64,000 nucleotides of DNA from Streptomyces capillispiralis (GTDB taxonomy: Bacteria > Actinomycetota > Actinomycetes > Streptomycetales > Streptomycetaceae). The stretch is taken from assembly GCF_007829875.1 (NCBI RefSeq), contig NZ_VIWV01000001.1, forward strand, positions 4,558,501 through 4,622,500, read 5' to 3'. A program made the translations under genes and the position numbers. The notes beneath the pieces were generated by a model. It did not search any database and was not told where the DNA came from. It was given only the letters and a program-made list of their open reading frames with translations. Shown piece after piece: positions 35,154 to 45,037 of this stretch (positions are counted from its first letter, which is position 1; each line of letters begins with the position of its first letter).

Positions 35154-37037
35154 ATGACTCAGCCGCCCCCGCCGCCCAACCAGCCCCCGCAGCAGCCCGG
35201 GTTCGGGCCGCCGCAGGATTCCTCGCAGCAGCCGCCCGCGCAGCCGCCGACGGCCCCTGGCGGGCCCGGTCTGCACAAGGCCCCCGAGCCCGGGTACGGC
35301 TACCCGCAGGCTCCGCAGACGCCCGCCGGCCCGCCGTCGGCTCCGCAGGGGCCCGGATACGGGTATCCGCAGCAGCAGCAGCAGCAGCAGCCGCCGCCGA
35401 CGCCGGCCGGCGGGTACGGCTACCCCGGCCAGCAGCCGGGGCCGTACGGGCAGCCGCAGCAGCCCTACGGTCAGCAGCAGTCCTACGGTCAGCAGCAGCC
35501 GTACGGGCAGCCCGGGTACGGGTATCCGCAGCCGGCGACCATGCCGATGCCGTCCCAGCCGGGGCAGCCCGGCGGCGGGCGGAAGTTCAACGCGCAGGCC
35601 GCCATCATCGTCTCGGCGGTCGTGGCCATCGCCCTGATCGTCGGCGGTGGTGTCTGGTACGCGTCGTCGTCCGGCAAGGACGACAAGGAGACCACCGCGG
35701 AGGGCGGCGGCACCGGAGGCAAGGACGCCAAGAACGGCGGTGCGGGTGGCACCGGCGGCGGCACCACCTCCGAGGCCAAGGAGAAGGCGCCGGCCGACCC
35801 CGGGTCCAAGGTGCTGTTCCAGGTGCCCGCCCCCAAGGTGCCCAAGGACACCACCTCCATCTCCACCGCCGGGTCCTGGCTGACCGACACCGTGTACGCC
35901 AAGAGCGGGATCGCCGAAGTCGTCGGCTATGACCGTGCCAAGGGCACCGAGAAGTGGACGATCGACCTGCCCGGACCCGTGTGCGAGGCCACCGGCCACC
36001 TCACCGAGGACAACAAGACGGCGGTCATCCACAAGCCGGCCATGCCGACCAAGGACGATCCCCAGCGCTGCACCCAGGTCACGCTGATCGACCTGGAGGC
36101 GGGCAAGGAGGTGTGGTCCAAGACCGCCGAGTCCGGCACGATGGAGATCAGCTTCAACAACGTCACCCTCAGCGGGGGCACCGTCGCCGCGGGCAGCACC
36201 AGCGGCGGCGCCGCCTGGGAGATCGCCTCCGGCAAGCAGCTGTGGGCACCCAAGACGTCCGACGCCTGCTACGACTCCGGGTACGGCGGCGGGGAGAAGC
36301 TGGTCGCGGTCCGCAAGTGCGGTTCCTACGAGCAGCGTCAGCTGCACATCCAGACCATCGACCCGAAGTCCGGGAAGGTGATCACCGAGTACAAGATGGA
36401 CGAGGGCATCGAGTACGCCGGCATCGTCTCCACCGAGCCGCTGGTGGTGGCCGCCGACGTCGGTGACACCGCCGGTGACGGCAGTGGCATCTCGGACTTC
36501 TTCTCCATCGACAACAAGACCGGCAAGCTGATCACGCGCATCTCCGCGCCGGGTGAGGAGTTCGCGGCCCGCTGCGACATCATCACCCGGATCGAGAAGT
36601 GCAGCGGGCTCGCGGTCGGCAACGGCCGGCTGTACGTCCCGACCGAGGAGCACGAGGGCGGGGGCGAGTACAGCGAGACCAACGAGGTCGTGGCCTTCGA
36701 CCTGTCGACCGGCAAGCAGACCGGTCAGCGTGCCGACGCGGGCGACGGCTACCAGCTCACCCCGCTGCGGATGGACGGCGGCAACGTGCTGGCGTACAAG
36801 CGCCCGCCCTACGACAAGGGCGGGCAGATCGTGAGCATCGACGGCGCGTCCTTCAAGCAGACGACCCTGATGGAGAACCCGGCGACGGAGTCCGTGCGGA
36901 ACGTGGAGACGCGGATGCTGCCGGAGTACGCCGAGATCCTCTACGGGCAGGGGGGTCTGTACATGTCGGGTGTGTACGCCAGTGACTACTCGACTTCGGA
37001 CAAGGAGTACCTGGTGATCGCGTTTGGCACGAGCTGA
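35154..37037 (+). CDS. PQQ-type beta-propeller membrane protein with Pro/Gln-rich N-terminus, copy 2
   Basis: 627 residues, same plan as the upstream gene: Pro/Gln/Tyr-rich tail with GYGYPQ, QQQQQQQ and YGQQQSYGQQQPYG repeats, one membrane helix (AAIIVSAVVAIALIVGGGVWY), then an external beta-propeller-like domain with repeated KxxxGKxxW-type blades (DRAKGTEKWTIDLPG, DLEAGKEVWSK, IDPKSGKVITEYKM, FFSIDNKTGKL, DLSTGKQTG). The linker after the helix is rich in Gly, Asp and Lys. The start is the ATG at 35154. The two genes are tandem duplicates that have diverged strongly in the external domain. Confidence 0.86.
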   Translation: MTQPPPPPNQPPQQPGFGPPQDSSQQPPAQPPTAPGGPGLHKAPEPGYGYPQAPQTPAGPPSAPQGPGYGYPQQQQQQQPPPTPAGGYGYPGQQPGPYGQPQQPYGQQQSYGQQQPYGQPGYGYPQPATMPMPSQPGQPGGGRKFNAQAAIIVSAVVAIALIVGGGVWYASSSGKDDKETTAEGGGTGGKDAKNGGAGGTGGGTTSEAKEKAPADPGSKVLFQVPAPKVPKDTTSISTAGSWLTDTVYAKSGIAEVVGYDRAKGTEKWTIDLPGPVCEATGHLTEDNKTAVIHKPAMPTKDDPQRCTQVTLIDLEAGKEVWSKTAESGTMEISFNNVTLSGGTVAAGSTSGGAAWEIASGKQLWAPKTSDACYDSGYGGGEKLVAVRKCGSYEQRQLHIQTIDPKSGKVITEYKMDEGIEYAGIVSTEPLVVAADVGDTAGDGSGISDFFSIDNKTGKLITRISAPGEEFAARCDIITRIEKCSGLAVGNGRLYVPTEEHEGGGEYSETNEVVAFDLSTGKQTGQRADAGDGYQLTPLRMDGGNVLAYKRPPYDKGGQIVSIDGASFKQTTLMENPATESVRNVETRMLPEYAEILYGQGGLYMSGVYASDYSTSDKEYLVIAFGTS

Positions 37038-37056
37038 TCGTTCGCCCGGTTGTTCC

Positions 37057-37092
37057 GCACGGCCCCGTCCCAGGTCAGGGACGGGGCCGTGC
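37057..37092. terminator. strong terminator after the beta-propeller pair
   Basis: GCACGGCCCCGTCCC, a 6-base loop, then GGGACGGGGCCGTGC: a perfect 15-bp stem 19 bp after the stop of the second beta-propeller gene. Confidence 0.9.
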
Positions 37093-37275
37093 GCGTACCG
37101 CTCATCATGCGCTCATCGCCATCGAATGCGAGAATTTCGGCGATCCGGGGCGATTCTCGCCGGTAGGGGGAGCGCGACGTCGAACAAGCGTGTAGCTTCC
37201 GGGGGCATCCGCGGGGAGTCGGACCGGGGTGGCGGCGCACAGGGGGTGCGCGCGGTATGGGGGGTTGGTTGTTCG

Positions 37276-37947
37276 ATGGGAGTGCGGCTGATGGTGGTCG
37301 ACGACCACCGACTGCTCGCCGAGGCGCTGGCCTCGGCGTTGAAGCTGCGGGGACACCGGGTGCTGGCCGCGGCGGCGCCGGCGGCGGGGGCGGCGGATCT
37401 GGTGATCAGCAGGGCGCCGGAGGTGTGTCTGCTGGGGACGGCGGCGCCGGCGGAGCCGGGGACGTTCGATCCGGTGGTGAAGATCAAGCGGGAGCGGCCG
37501 CAGGTGGCGGTGGTCGTGCTGGGGCCGGTGCCGTCGCCGCGCGGGATCGCGGCGGCGTTCGCGGCGGGGGCGTCGGGGTACGTGCGGCACGACGAGCGCA
37601 TCGAGGGTGTCGAGCGGGCGATCATGAAGGCGCGGGCGGGGGAGGCGGCGGTGGCGCCGCAGCTGTTGCAGGGGGCGTTCGGGGAGCTGCTGAATCCGGT
37701 GGCGCAGCCGGATGACGAGGGCGCGCGGTTGCTGCGGATGCTGACGCCCCGGGAGGTGGAGGTGCTGGTGCGGGTGGCCGACGGGGAGGACACGCGGCTG
37801 ATCGCGGCGGGGATGGGGATCGCGCCGTCGACGGCGCGGACGCACGTGCAGCGGGTGTTGATGAAGCTGGGGGTGGGGTCGCGGTTGGAGGCGGCGGCTC
37901 TGGCGGCGCGGACGGGGCTGCTGGACCGGGCGGGGCCGGTGGGCTGA
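37276..37947 (+). CDS. atypical LuxR-type response regulator lacking the phosphoacceptor Asp
   Basis: 223 residues. N-terminal receiver-like domain (MVVDDHRLLAEALASALK keeps the acidic pair Asp9-Asp10), but the phosphorylation site is lost: EVCLLGTAAP has Gly54 where Asp is expected, and the usual Lys is replaced by Arg in GASGYVRHDE. C-terminal LuxR HTH is intact: MLTPREVEVLVRVADGEDTR, LIAAGMGIAPSTARTHVQRV, LMKLGVGSRLEA. It is therefore an orphan regulator probably controlled by ligand binding or expression level, not by a kinase (inference). The start is the ATG at 37276, with a weak ribosome site. No histidine kinase gene is adjacent. Confidence 0.87.
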   Translation: MGVRLMVVDDHRLLAEALASALKLRGHRVLAAAAPAAGAADLVISRAPEVCLLGTAAPAEPGTFDPVVKIKRERPQVAVVVLGPVPSPRGIAAAFAAGASGYVRHDERIEGVERAIMKARAGEAAVAPQLLQGAFGELLNPVAQPDDEGARLLRMLTPREVEVLVRVADGEDTRLIAAGMGIAPSTARTHVQRVLMKLGVGSRLEAAALAARTGLLDRAGPVG

Positions 37948-37970
37948 CCCGGCGGCGTCGCGCCTGAGGG

Positions 37971-38061
37971 TGGGGGTGGGTCGGGGATGTTGCGCGGCAC
38001 GGGTGGGCGCGGCGGCACCCCGTCAGCGCCGGGCCGCGCAACGTCCCCCGACCCACCCCCA
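37971..38061. terminator. long bidirectional terminator hairpin
   Basis: A left arm of about 28 bases (37971-37998, TGGGGGTGGGTCGGGG then ATGTTGCGCGGC) pairs with 38033-38061 with one bulge and one G-U pair. It lies between the response regulator and the convergent small membrane protein and is unusually long for a terminator. Confidence 0.75.
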
Positions 38062-38071
38062 CAGGCCCCGG

Positions 38072-38383
38072 CTACTCGTCCCGTTCCGCGGGAACGACGT
38101 CCGGTGGCGGCGGGGCCGTCGGCCGTAGCTTCAGCCACAGCAGGAACAGCAGGCCGAGGACCAGCATCCCCAGCCCCGTCCACAGGTTGATGTTGACGCC
38201 CTGCGCCTTGTCGATGTCGGCGTCGGACGCGGTGATCCCGGCGATCGTGACGATCACGCCGTACACGACGAACAGTCCGCCGATGATGCGGCGGATGTCG
38301 AAGAGGCGGGCCGCCGTCGCGGACTTGGTCTCCAGCTCGGTGATCTCCCGCTGGAGTTCACGCTCGGAGTAGTGCTCGGACAT
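38072..38383 (-). CDS. small two-helix membrane protein
   Basis: 103 residues with a charged N-terminal helix (MSEHYSERELQREITELETK), then two membrane helices (IIGGLFVVYGVIVTIAGIT and LGMLVLGLLFLLWLKL) and a proline-rich tail. It is 21 bp downstream of the SSS symporter gene in the same direction, so it probably belongs to that operon. Small membrane partners with two helices are common next to symporters; function unknown. Confidence 0.8.
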   Translation of the reverse strand: MSEHYSERELQREITELETKSATAARLFDIRRIIGGLFVVYGVIVTIAGITASDADIDKAQGVNINLWTGLGMLVLGLLFLLWLKLRPTAPPPPDVVPAERDE

Positions 38384-38404
38384 GGTCTCTCCATCCTCCC
38401 GCGG

Positions 38405-40084
38405 TCAGAACGAGAACGGGATGTAGCAGGCGGCGGCCAGGATCACCGCGCCCCAGCCGAGCAGCGCCGGCTTGCGGTACCAGGCGTCGTCGCCCTCCGC
38501 GGGCGGCTCGGCCATGCCGGGGGAGCGGGTGCCGTAGACCAGGCCCTGGAGTTCGTCGGCGGGCTTGGGGGCGGTGAAGAGGGACACGGCGACCATGACC
38601 ACCGCGCCCGCGACGAAGCCCGCGATCGCGGAGACGAAGTTGGCGCCCTGGTCGGTGGGGATGTCGATGATGCCCTGCTTGTAGATCCAGAAGTAGTTGA
38701 TCATCGCGGCCGTGGTGCCCGCGATCAGGCCCCAGAAGCCGGACTTCATGGACGCCCGCTTCCAGAACATGCCGATGATGAAGACCACGAACATCGGCAC
38801 GTTGAAGAAGGAGAACAGCGTCTGGAGGTAGCTCATGATGTTGGAGAAGGAGCTGGCCAGGAACGCCGTGCCGATGGAGGCGAGGACGCCGATCGCGGTG
38901 ATCAGGCGGCCGAAGCGGACGTAGTACGTGTCCTCGCGGTGCTTCACCACGTACTTCGCCCAGATGTCGGTGGTGAAGACCGTGTTGAAGGACGAGATGT
39001 TCGCCGCCATGCCCGCCATGAACGCGGCGAGCAGACCGGTGACGGCGATGCCCAGGACGCCGTTGGGCAGGAGCTGTTCCATCAGGTACGGGATGGCGTC
39101 GTTGTACTGGAGGTCGGAGCCGGAGGTTCCGATCTTGGGCACCAGGACGGCGGCGACCAGGCCCGGGATCATCACCAGGAACACGATGAAGATCTTCGGG
39201 AACGCGGCGATGAGCGGGGTGCGCTGGGCCGCCGACAGGTTCTTCGCGGACAGCGCGCGCTGCACCTCGGCGAAGTTGGTCGTCCAGTAGCCGAAGGACA
39301 GGACGAAGCCGAGGCCGAGGACGATGGTCAGCCAGTTGGCGCCGAGCGGGTTGTCGCTGCCGATGCCGGTGCCGCCCCACGAGGTCATGAAGTCGCCGCC
39401 GCGCGAGGCGGTGAGGGAGTCGGACAGGCCGTCCCAGCCGCCGACGCTCTTCAGACCCAGCACCGTGATGGGGATGAGCGCGGCCAGGATGACGAAGAAC
39501 TGCAGGACCTCGTTGTAGATCGCCGAGGACAGGCCGCCCAGGGTGATGTAGGCCAGCACGAAGAAGCCGGCGACGACGATCGCCACCCACTGCGGCCAGC
39601 CCAGGAGGGCCTCGACGACGATCGCGAGGGCGTAGAGGTTGACGCCGGCGATCAGGATGGCGGCGGCCGCGAAGAGGACCGAGCTGAGGAGGTGGGCGCC
39701 CTTGTCGAAGCGCAGCAGCAGGAACTCGGGGACCGAGCGGACCTTCGAGCCGTAGTAGAAGGGCATCATCACCAGGCCGAGGAAGACCATGGCCGGGATG
39801 GCGCCGATCCAGTACCAGTGCGTGGTGTAGACGCCGTACTGCGCGCTGTTGGCGGCCATGCCGAGGATCTCGGTGGCGCCCAGGTTGGCCGCGATGAACG
39901 CCAGGCCGGTCACCCAGGCGGGCAGGGAGCGGCCCGAGAGGAAGAAGTCCAGGCTGGTTTTGACCGAGCGGCGGGCGGCGAAGCCGATGCCCAGGACGAC
40001 GACGAAGTAGATCCCGAGGATCGTGTAGTCCAGCCAGTTGGTGGGGAGTCGAAGCTCTGCAGATAGATATGTGGGGGTTTGCAT
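38405..40084 (-). CDS. SSS-family sodium/solute symporter, probable galactose/sugar transporter
   Basis: 559-residue Na+:solute symporter of the SSF/SGLT family with about 14 membrane helices. Hallmarks: DYTILGIYFVVVLGIGFAARR, the unwound-helix region GLAFIAANLGATEILGMA, RFDKGAHLLSSVLF, and the long LGLGFVLSFGYWTTNFAEVQRAL typical of SGLT homologs. It diverges from galT-galE-galK across a 180-bp control region, so galactose is the likely substrate (inference). The ATG at 40084 is taken; a GTG two codons upstream is an alternative. Transcribed with the small membrane protein behind it. Confidence 0.9.
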   Translation of the reverse strand: MQTPTYLSAELRLPTNWLDYTILGIYFVVVLGIGFAARRSVKTSLDFFLSGRSLPAWVTGLAFIAANLGATEILGMAANSAQYGVYTTHWYWIGAIPAMVFLGLVMMPFYYGSKVRSVPEFLLLRFDKGAHLLSSVLFAAAAILIAGVNLYALAIVVEALLGWPQWVAIVVAGFFVLAYITLGGLSSAIYNEVLQFFVILAALIPITVLGLKSVGGWDGLSDSLTASRGGDFMTSWGGTGIGSDNPLGANWLTIVLGLGFVLSFGYWTTNFAEVQRALSAKNLSAAQRTPLIAAFPKIFIVFLVMIPGLVAAVLVPKIGTSGSDLQYNDAIPYLMEQLLPNGVLGIAVTGLLAAFMAGMAANISSFNTVFTTDIWAKYVVKHREDTYYVRFGRLITAIGVLASIGTAFLASSFSNIMSYLQTLFSFFNVPMFVVFIIGMFWKRASMKSGFWGLIAGTTAAMINYFWIYKQGIIDIPTDQGANFVSAIAGFVAGAVVMVAVSLFTAPKPADELQGLVYGTRSPGMAEPPAEGDDAWYRKPALLGWGAVILAAACYIPFSF

Positions 40085-40133
40085 AAGCACTCGCTTCGTT
40101 CGCGAACTGATCCGGTGCGGAACCTACGCCTGT

Positions 40134-40152
40134 GTGTTCAGTAATTGAACAC
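40134..40152. promoter_or_regulatory. inverted repeat in the gal/symporter divergent region
   Basis: GTGTTCA-GTAAT-TGAACAC: perfect 7-bp arms with a 5-bp spacer, 50 bp upstream of the symporter start and 112 bp before galT. A likely operator shared by the divergent units. Confidence 0.55.
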
Positions 40153-40168
40153 GTCCGGTGACGTTCTT

Positions 40169-40227
40169 TGTTTGATTGTGATCAGACGGGCTCGCTGGTG
40201 AGTTGTGATGTGTTATGTTCGATTGTG
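40169..40227. promoter_or_regulatory. galT promoter region with repeated TGTTYGATTGTG and TGTGAT motifs
   Basis: Two copies of TGTTYGATTGTG (40169-40180 and 40216-40227) are 47 bp apart, and TGTGAT hexamers occur at 40177-40182 and 40204-40209. This matches the picture of a complex operator of TGTGAT-like hexamers reported for the galactose-inducible Streptomyces gal promoter (from memory). Such repeats are typical of DeoR-type or similar sugar regulators. Confidence 0.5.
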
Positions 40228-40263
40228 TTGAGTGATTGGGTGTGGGTGCAGAGGAGTGCGGCA

Positions 40264-41325
40264 GTGAAGAAGACCTCGACCCGGCTGGCCGACGGTCGTG
40301 AGCTGATCTACTACGACCTCGGTGACGACACGGTGCGGGACGCCGTCGACCGCCGTCCGCTGGACGCCACCGTCACCACCTCGGAGGTCCGCCGCGACCC
40401 GCTGCTGGGCGACTCCGTCGCCATCGCCTCGCACCGCCAGGGGCGCACGTACCACCCGCCGGCCGACGAGTGCCCGCTGTGCCCCTCCGAGGGGGACCGG
40501 CTGAGCGAGATCCCGGACGCGTCGTACGACGTGGTCGTCTTCGAGAACCGTTTCCCCTCGCTGGCCGGGGACTCGGGCCGGTGCGAGGTCGTCTGCTTCA
40601 CCTCCGACCACCACGTCTCCTTCGCCGGGCTGAGCGAGCAGCAGGCGCGACTGGTGCTCGACGCCTGGACCGACCGGACGTCCGAGCTGTCGCATCTGCC
40701 CTCCGTCGAACAGGTCTTCTGCTTCGAGAACCGCGGGGCCGAGATCGGCGTAACCCTCCAGCACCCGCACGGGCAGATCTACGCCTACCCCTTCACCACC
40801 CCCCGCACCGCCCTGATGCTGCGCCAAGTGGCCGCGCACAAGGAGGCGACCGGCGGGGAGAACCTGTTCGACGCCGTGCTGGAGCGGGAGAGGGCGGACG
40901 AGCGGATCGTCCTTGAGAGTGAACACTGGGTGGCCTTCGTGCCGTACGCGGCGCACTGGCCCTACGAGGTGCACCTCTACCCCAAGCGCCGCGTGCCCGA
41001 CCTGCTCGGACTGGACGAGGCGGCGCGCACAGAGTTCCCCCAGGTCTATCTGGAACTCTTGAAGCGCTTCGACCGGATCTTCGGGGAGGGCGAGCCTCCG
41101 ACGCCGTACATCGCGGCCTGGCACCAGGCCCCGTTCGGGCAGCTGGAGGAGTTCGACGGTGTCACGCGCGACGACTTCGCGCTGCACCTCGAGCTTTTCA
41201 CCATCCGCCGCACGTCCGGCAAGCTGAAGTTCCTCGCGGGCTCCGAATCCGGCATGAACGTGTTCATCAACGACGTGCCGCCGGAGCGCGCGGCCCAGCG
41301 ACTGCGGGAGGTAGCGAGTTCATGA
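40264..41325 (+). CDS. galT: galactose-1-phosphate uridylyltransferase
   Basis: 353-residue Leloir-pathway enzyme exchanging UMP between UDP-glucose and galactose-1-phosphate. The nucleophilic His motif HPHGQIYAYPF is clear, preceded by VFCFENRGAEIGVTLQ, and the CPLCPSEGD segment carries the Cys pair that can bind zinc. VFENRFPSLAGD and AAWHQAPFG are further GalT signatures. The start is the GTG at 40264 with GAGGAG upstream. The stop overlaps the galE ATG by four bases (ATGA). Confidence 0.95.
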   Translation: MKKTSTRLADGRELIYYDLGDDTVRDAVDRRPLDATVTTSEVRRDPLLGDSVAIASHRQGRTYHPPADECPLCPSEGDRLSEIPDASYDVVVFENRFPSLAGDSGRCEVVCFTSDHHVSFAGLSEQQARLVLDAWTDRTSELSHLPSVEQVFCFENRGAEIGVTLQHPHGQIYAYPFTTPRTALMLRQVAAHKEATGGENLFDAVLERERADERIVLESEHWVAFVPYAAHWPYEVHLYPKRRVPDLLGLDEAARTEFPQVYLELLKRFDRIFGEGEPPTPYIAAWHQAPFGQLEEFDGVTRDDFALHLELFTIRRTSGKLKFLAGSESGMNVFINDVPPERAAQRLREVASS

Positions 41326-42284
41326 GCGGGAAGTACCTGGTCACCGGTGGCGCGGGATACGTCGGCAGTGTCGTCGCCCAGCATCTGATCGAGGCCGGTC
41401 ACGACGTCGTCGTGCTCGACAACCTCTCCACCGGCTTCCGCGAGGGCGTCCCCGCGGGGGCGTCGTTCATCGAGGGCGACATCCGCGACGCCGCCAAATG
41501 GCTGGACGCGTCGTTCGACGGCGTGCTGCACTTCGCCGCCTCGTCGCAGGTCGGCGAGTCGGTGGTGAAGCCCGAGAAGTACTGGGACAACAACGTCGGC
41601 GGCACCATGGCGCTGCTCGGCGCGATGCGCGAGGCGGGCGTGCGCCGGCTGGTGTTCTCCTCCACCGCCGCGACGTACGGCGAGCCGGAGCGGGTGCCGA
41701 TCGTCGAGTCCGCGCCCACCAGCCCGACCAACCCCTACGGGGCCTCGAAGCTCGCCGTCGACCACATGATCACCGGCGAGGCGGCGGCGCACGGGCTGGG
41801 CGCGGTCTCCCTGCGCTACTTCAACGTGGCCGGGGCCTACGGGCAGTACGGCGAGCGCCACGACCCCGAGTCGCACCTCATCCCGCTGGTGCTCCAGGTC
41901 GCCCAGGGGCGGCGCGACGCGATCTCCGTCTACGGCGACGACTACCCGACGCCGGACGGCACCTGTGTGCGCGACTACATCCACGTCGCCGACCTGGCCG
42001 AGGCCCACCTGCTCGCGCTGCGCGCCGCCGCGCCGGGCGAGCACCTGATCTGCAACCTCGGCAACGGCAACGGCTTCTCCGTCCGCGAGGTCGTCGAGAC
42101 CGTCCGCCGGGTCACCGGCCACCCGATCCCCGAGGTCGTGGCCCCCCGCCGGGGCGGCGACCCGGCGGTCCTGGTGGCCTCGGCCGCCACGGCCCGCGAG
42201 AAGCTGGGCTGGAACCCGTCGCGCACGGACCTCGCGGGGATCGTCGCCGACGCGTGGGAGTTCGCGCAGCAGCGCGCCAAGTAG
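41322..42284 (+). CDS. galE: UDP-glucose 4-epimerase
   Basis: 320-residue extended SDR, interconverting UDP-glucose and UDP-galactose. NAD motif TGGAGYVGSVVAQ near the N-terminus, VVLDNLSTG, the catalytic SSTAATYG and YGASK (Ser-Tyr-Lys), and LRYFNVAGAYGQYGERHDPE for substrate binding. Coupled to galT by an ATGA overlap; 28 bp before galK. Full length for bacterial GalE. Confidence 0.95.
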   Translation: MSGKYLVTGGAGYVGSVVAQHLIEAGHDVVVLDNLSTGFREGVPAGASFIEGDIRDAAKWLDASFDGVLHFAASSQVGESVVKPEKYWDNNVGGTMALLGAMREAGVRRLVFSSTAATYGEPERVPIVESAPTSPTNPYGASKLAVDHMITGEAAAHGLGAVSLRYFNVAGAYGQYGERHDPESHLIPLVLQVAQGRRDAISVYGDDYPTPDGTCVRDYIHVADLAEAHLLALRAAAPGEHLICNLGNGNGFSVREVVETVRRVTGHPIPEVVAPRRGGDPAVLVASAATAREKLGWNPSRTDLAGIVADAWEFAQQRAK

Positions 42285-42312
42285 AACGCAACGAAGGGTC
42301 AGGGGTCAGGGC

Positions 42313-43485
<1,173 letters not shown>

Positions 43486-43527
43486 CGCCGGACGCCGGGG
43501 CGTCGTCGTGGGCCGGACCGGGTCGGG

Positions 43528-43971
43528 TCAGCCGAGGCGCTTGGTCAGGGTGTACTCCGTGATCCCCGGCGGGTAGTCGGGGATCACGCAGACCACCTCG
43601 TACCCCTGCCGCCGGTAGAACCCCGGGGCCTGGAAGTCCCAGGTCTCCAGGCGGGACGCGGTGCAGCCGCGTTCGGCCGACGCGACGCGCTCCGCCTCCG
43701 CCAGCAGACGGGATCCGAGGCCCGCCCCGCGGTGGCGGTCGTCGACCCACAGGTAGGTCACGTGCAGCCAGGTCGTCCAGGTGTGGCCGACCAGGCCGCC
43801 GGCCAGAGCGCCGTTCGCATCGGACGCCCACACGTGCAAAGGGGATTCGCGTTCGTCCGGGGTTCCGCGCAGGGCCCGCAGGACCGGGGAGGCCGCGGTG
43901 TTGGTGTCCCGGAGGCGCCTGCGGAGCAGATCACGTCGGGCTTTGTCGACTTCTGTCTCAAGACGAAACAT
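43528..43971 (-). CDS. GNAT-family N-acetyltransferase
   Basis: 147 residues. Acetyl-CoA loop RHRGAGLGSRLLAEAE with the Q/RxxGxG/A pattern, preceded by HVTYLWVDD (beta 4) and followed by SRLETWDFQAPGFYRRQGYEVV, the standard GNAT C-terminal half. The ATG at 43971 is chosen; the frame stays open upstream with alternative ATG and GTG codons. Convergent with galK. Substrate unknown. Confidence 0.84.
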   Translation of the reverse strand: MFRLETEVDKARRDLLRRRLRDTNTAASPVLRALRGTPDERESPLHVWASDANGALAGGLVGHTWTTWLHVTYLWVDDRHRGAGLGSRLLAEAERVASAERGCTASRLETWDFQAPGFYRRQGYEVVCVIPDYPPGITEYTLTKRLG

Positions 43972-44269
43972 GCGGCACACCATAAACGCGTAAGGCCGCC
44001 AGTTCTGCAAATCGCCTTCCGCTCCCGGCCCCCGCCCGTACGCTGAAGAAAGCGCCGGTGGGGGCCGACGCCGTTCAGGGGGCGAGACAGTCGGGTACGG
44101 CGTCGGAGGTGGGGCGGCGGTCGCCGCGCGGCGGCGGCCGTGCGGCCGCGGTGCCCGTCCCCCGTCCAGTCAGTGAAGTGACGAGGGCCCCGGCGTCGTA
44201 CCCGCGCCGGTGTCGTCTTCCGACGATGGGGTAATCCCCTGCTCTACGGAGCGTGGGGAAGGGGGTTTC

Positions 44270-45037
44270 GTGGTTCGCATTCGAGTCCTGGTCGTCGACG
44301 ACCATCGCATCTTCGCCGAGTCACTCGCCGCGGCCCTGGCCGCGGAACCGGACGTCGACGTGTCCGCGGCGGGCAGCGGCCCGGCGGCGCTGCGCTGCCT
44401 GGAGCGGGCGGCCGCCGAGGGCCGGCGGTTCGACGTGCTGCTCGTCGACGCCGACCTGGGCGGCAAGGTGCCCGGCGGCCGGCCGGCCGCCCCGGTGCAG
44501 GCCGGTGACGAGGACGGGCTCGTCGACGGGATGGCGCTGGTCACCGGCGTGCGCACGGCACAGCCGCAGGTGCGCGTCGTGGTGCTGGCCGAGAAGGACG
44601 ACGCGGGCCGGGCCGCGCTCGCGCTCCAGGCGGGGGCCTCCGGATGGGTGGCCAAGGACTGCTCGCTGAGCCGGCTGCTCACCGTCATCAGGGGCGTGCT
44701 GCGCGACGAGACCCATCTGCCGCCCGCCCTGCTGACCGGCGTCCTGCGGGAGTTGACCGCCGCCCGACGGCACCGCACCGAGAGCGAGCGGCTGGTGGAG
44801 TCCCTGACCCCGCGCGAGCGGGAGGTCTTGCGGTGCATGGTGGCGGGGCTGGGGCGCAAGGCCGTCGCCGAGCGCCTCTTCCTGTCCCCGCACACCGTGC
44901 GGACCCATATGCAGAACGTCCTGGGGAAGCTGGGGGTGCACTCCACGCTGGCCGCGGTGGCCCTCGCCCGGCGGGCGGGCGTCGGACCCGTCGACCTATC
45001 CGGGGATGTTGTCGAACGGGGCGGTCAACTGGCGTAG
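44270..45037 (+). CDS. LuxR-type response regulator
   Basis: 255 residues. Receiver domain with Asp10-Asp11 (VLVVDDHRIFAES), phosphoacceptor Asp60 in FDVLLVDADLGG and a Lys in GASGWVAKD, so all catalytic residues are intact, unlike the other orphan regulator in this window. After the phosphorylation site there is an insertion rich in Pro/Gly/Asp (KVPGGRPAAPVQAGDEDG). LuxR HTH: SLTPREREVLRCMVAGLGRK, AVAERLFLSPHTVRTHMQNV. GTG start at 44270 after a GGGAAGGGGG stretch. No kinase is adjacent. Its 3' end overlaps the convergent MarR gene by 42 bp. Confidence 0.88.
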   Translation: MVRIRVLVVDDHRIFAESLAAALAAEPDVDVSAAGSGPAALRCLERAAAEGRRFDVLLVDADLGGKVPGGRPAAPVQAGDEDGLVDGMALVTGVRTAQPQVRVVVLAEKDDAGRAALALQAGASGWVAKDCSLSRLLTVIRGVLRDETHLPPALLTGVLRELTAARRHRTESERLVESLTPREREVLRCMVAGLGRKAVAERLFLSPHTVRTHMQNVLGKLGVHSTLAAVALARRAGVGPVDLSGDVVERGGQLA

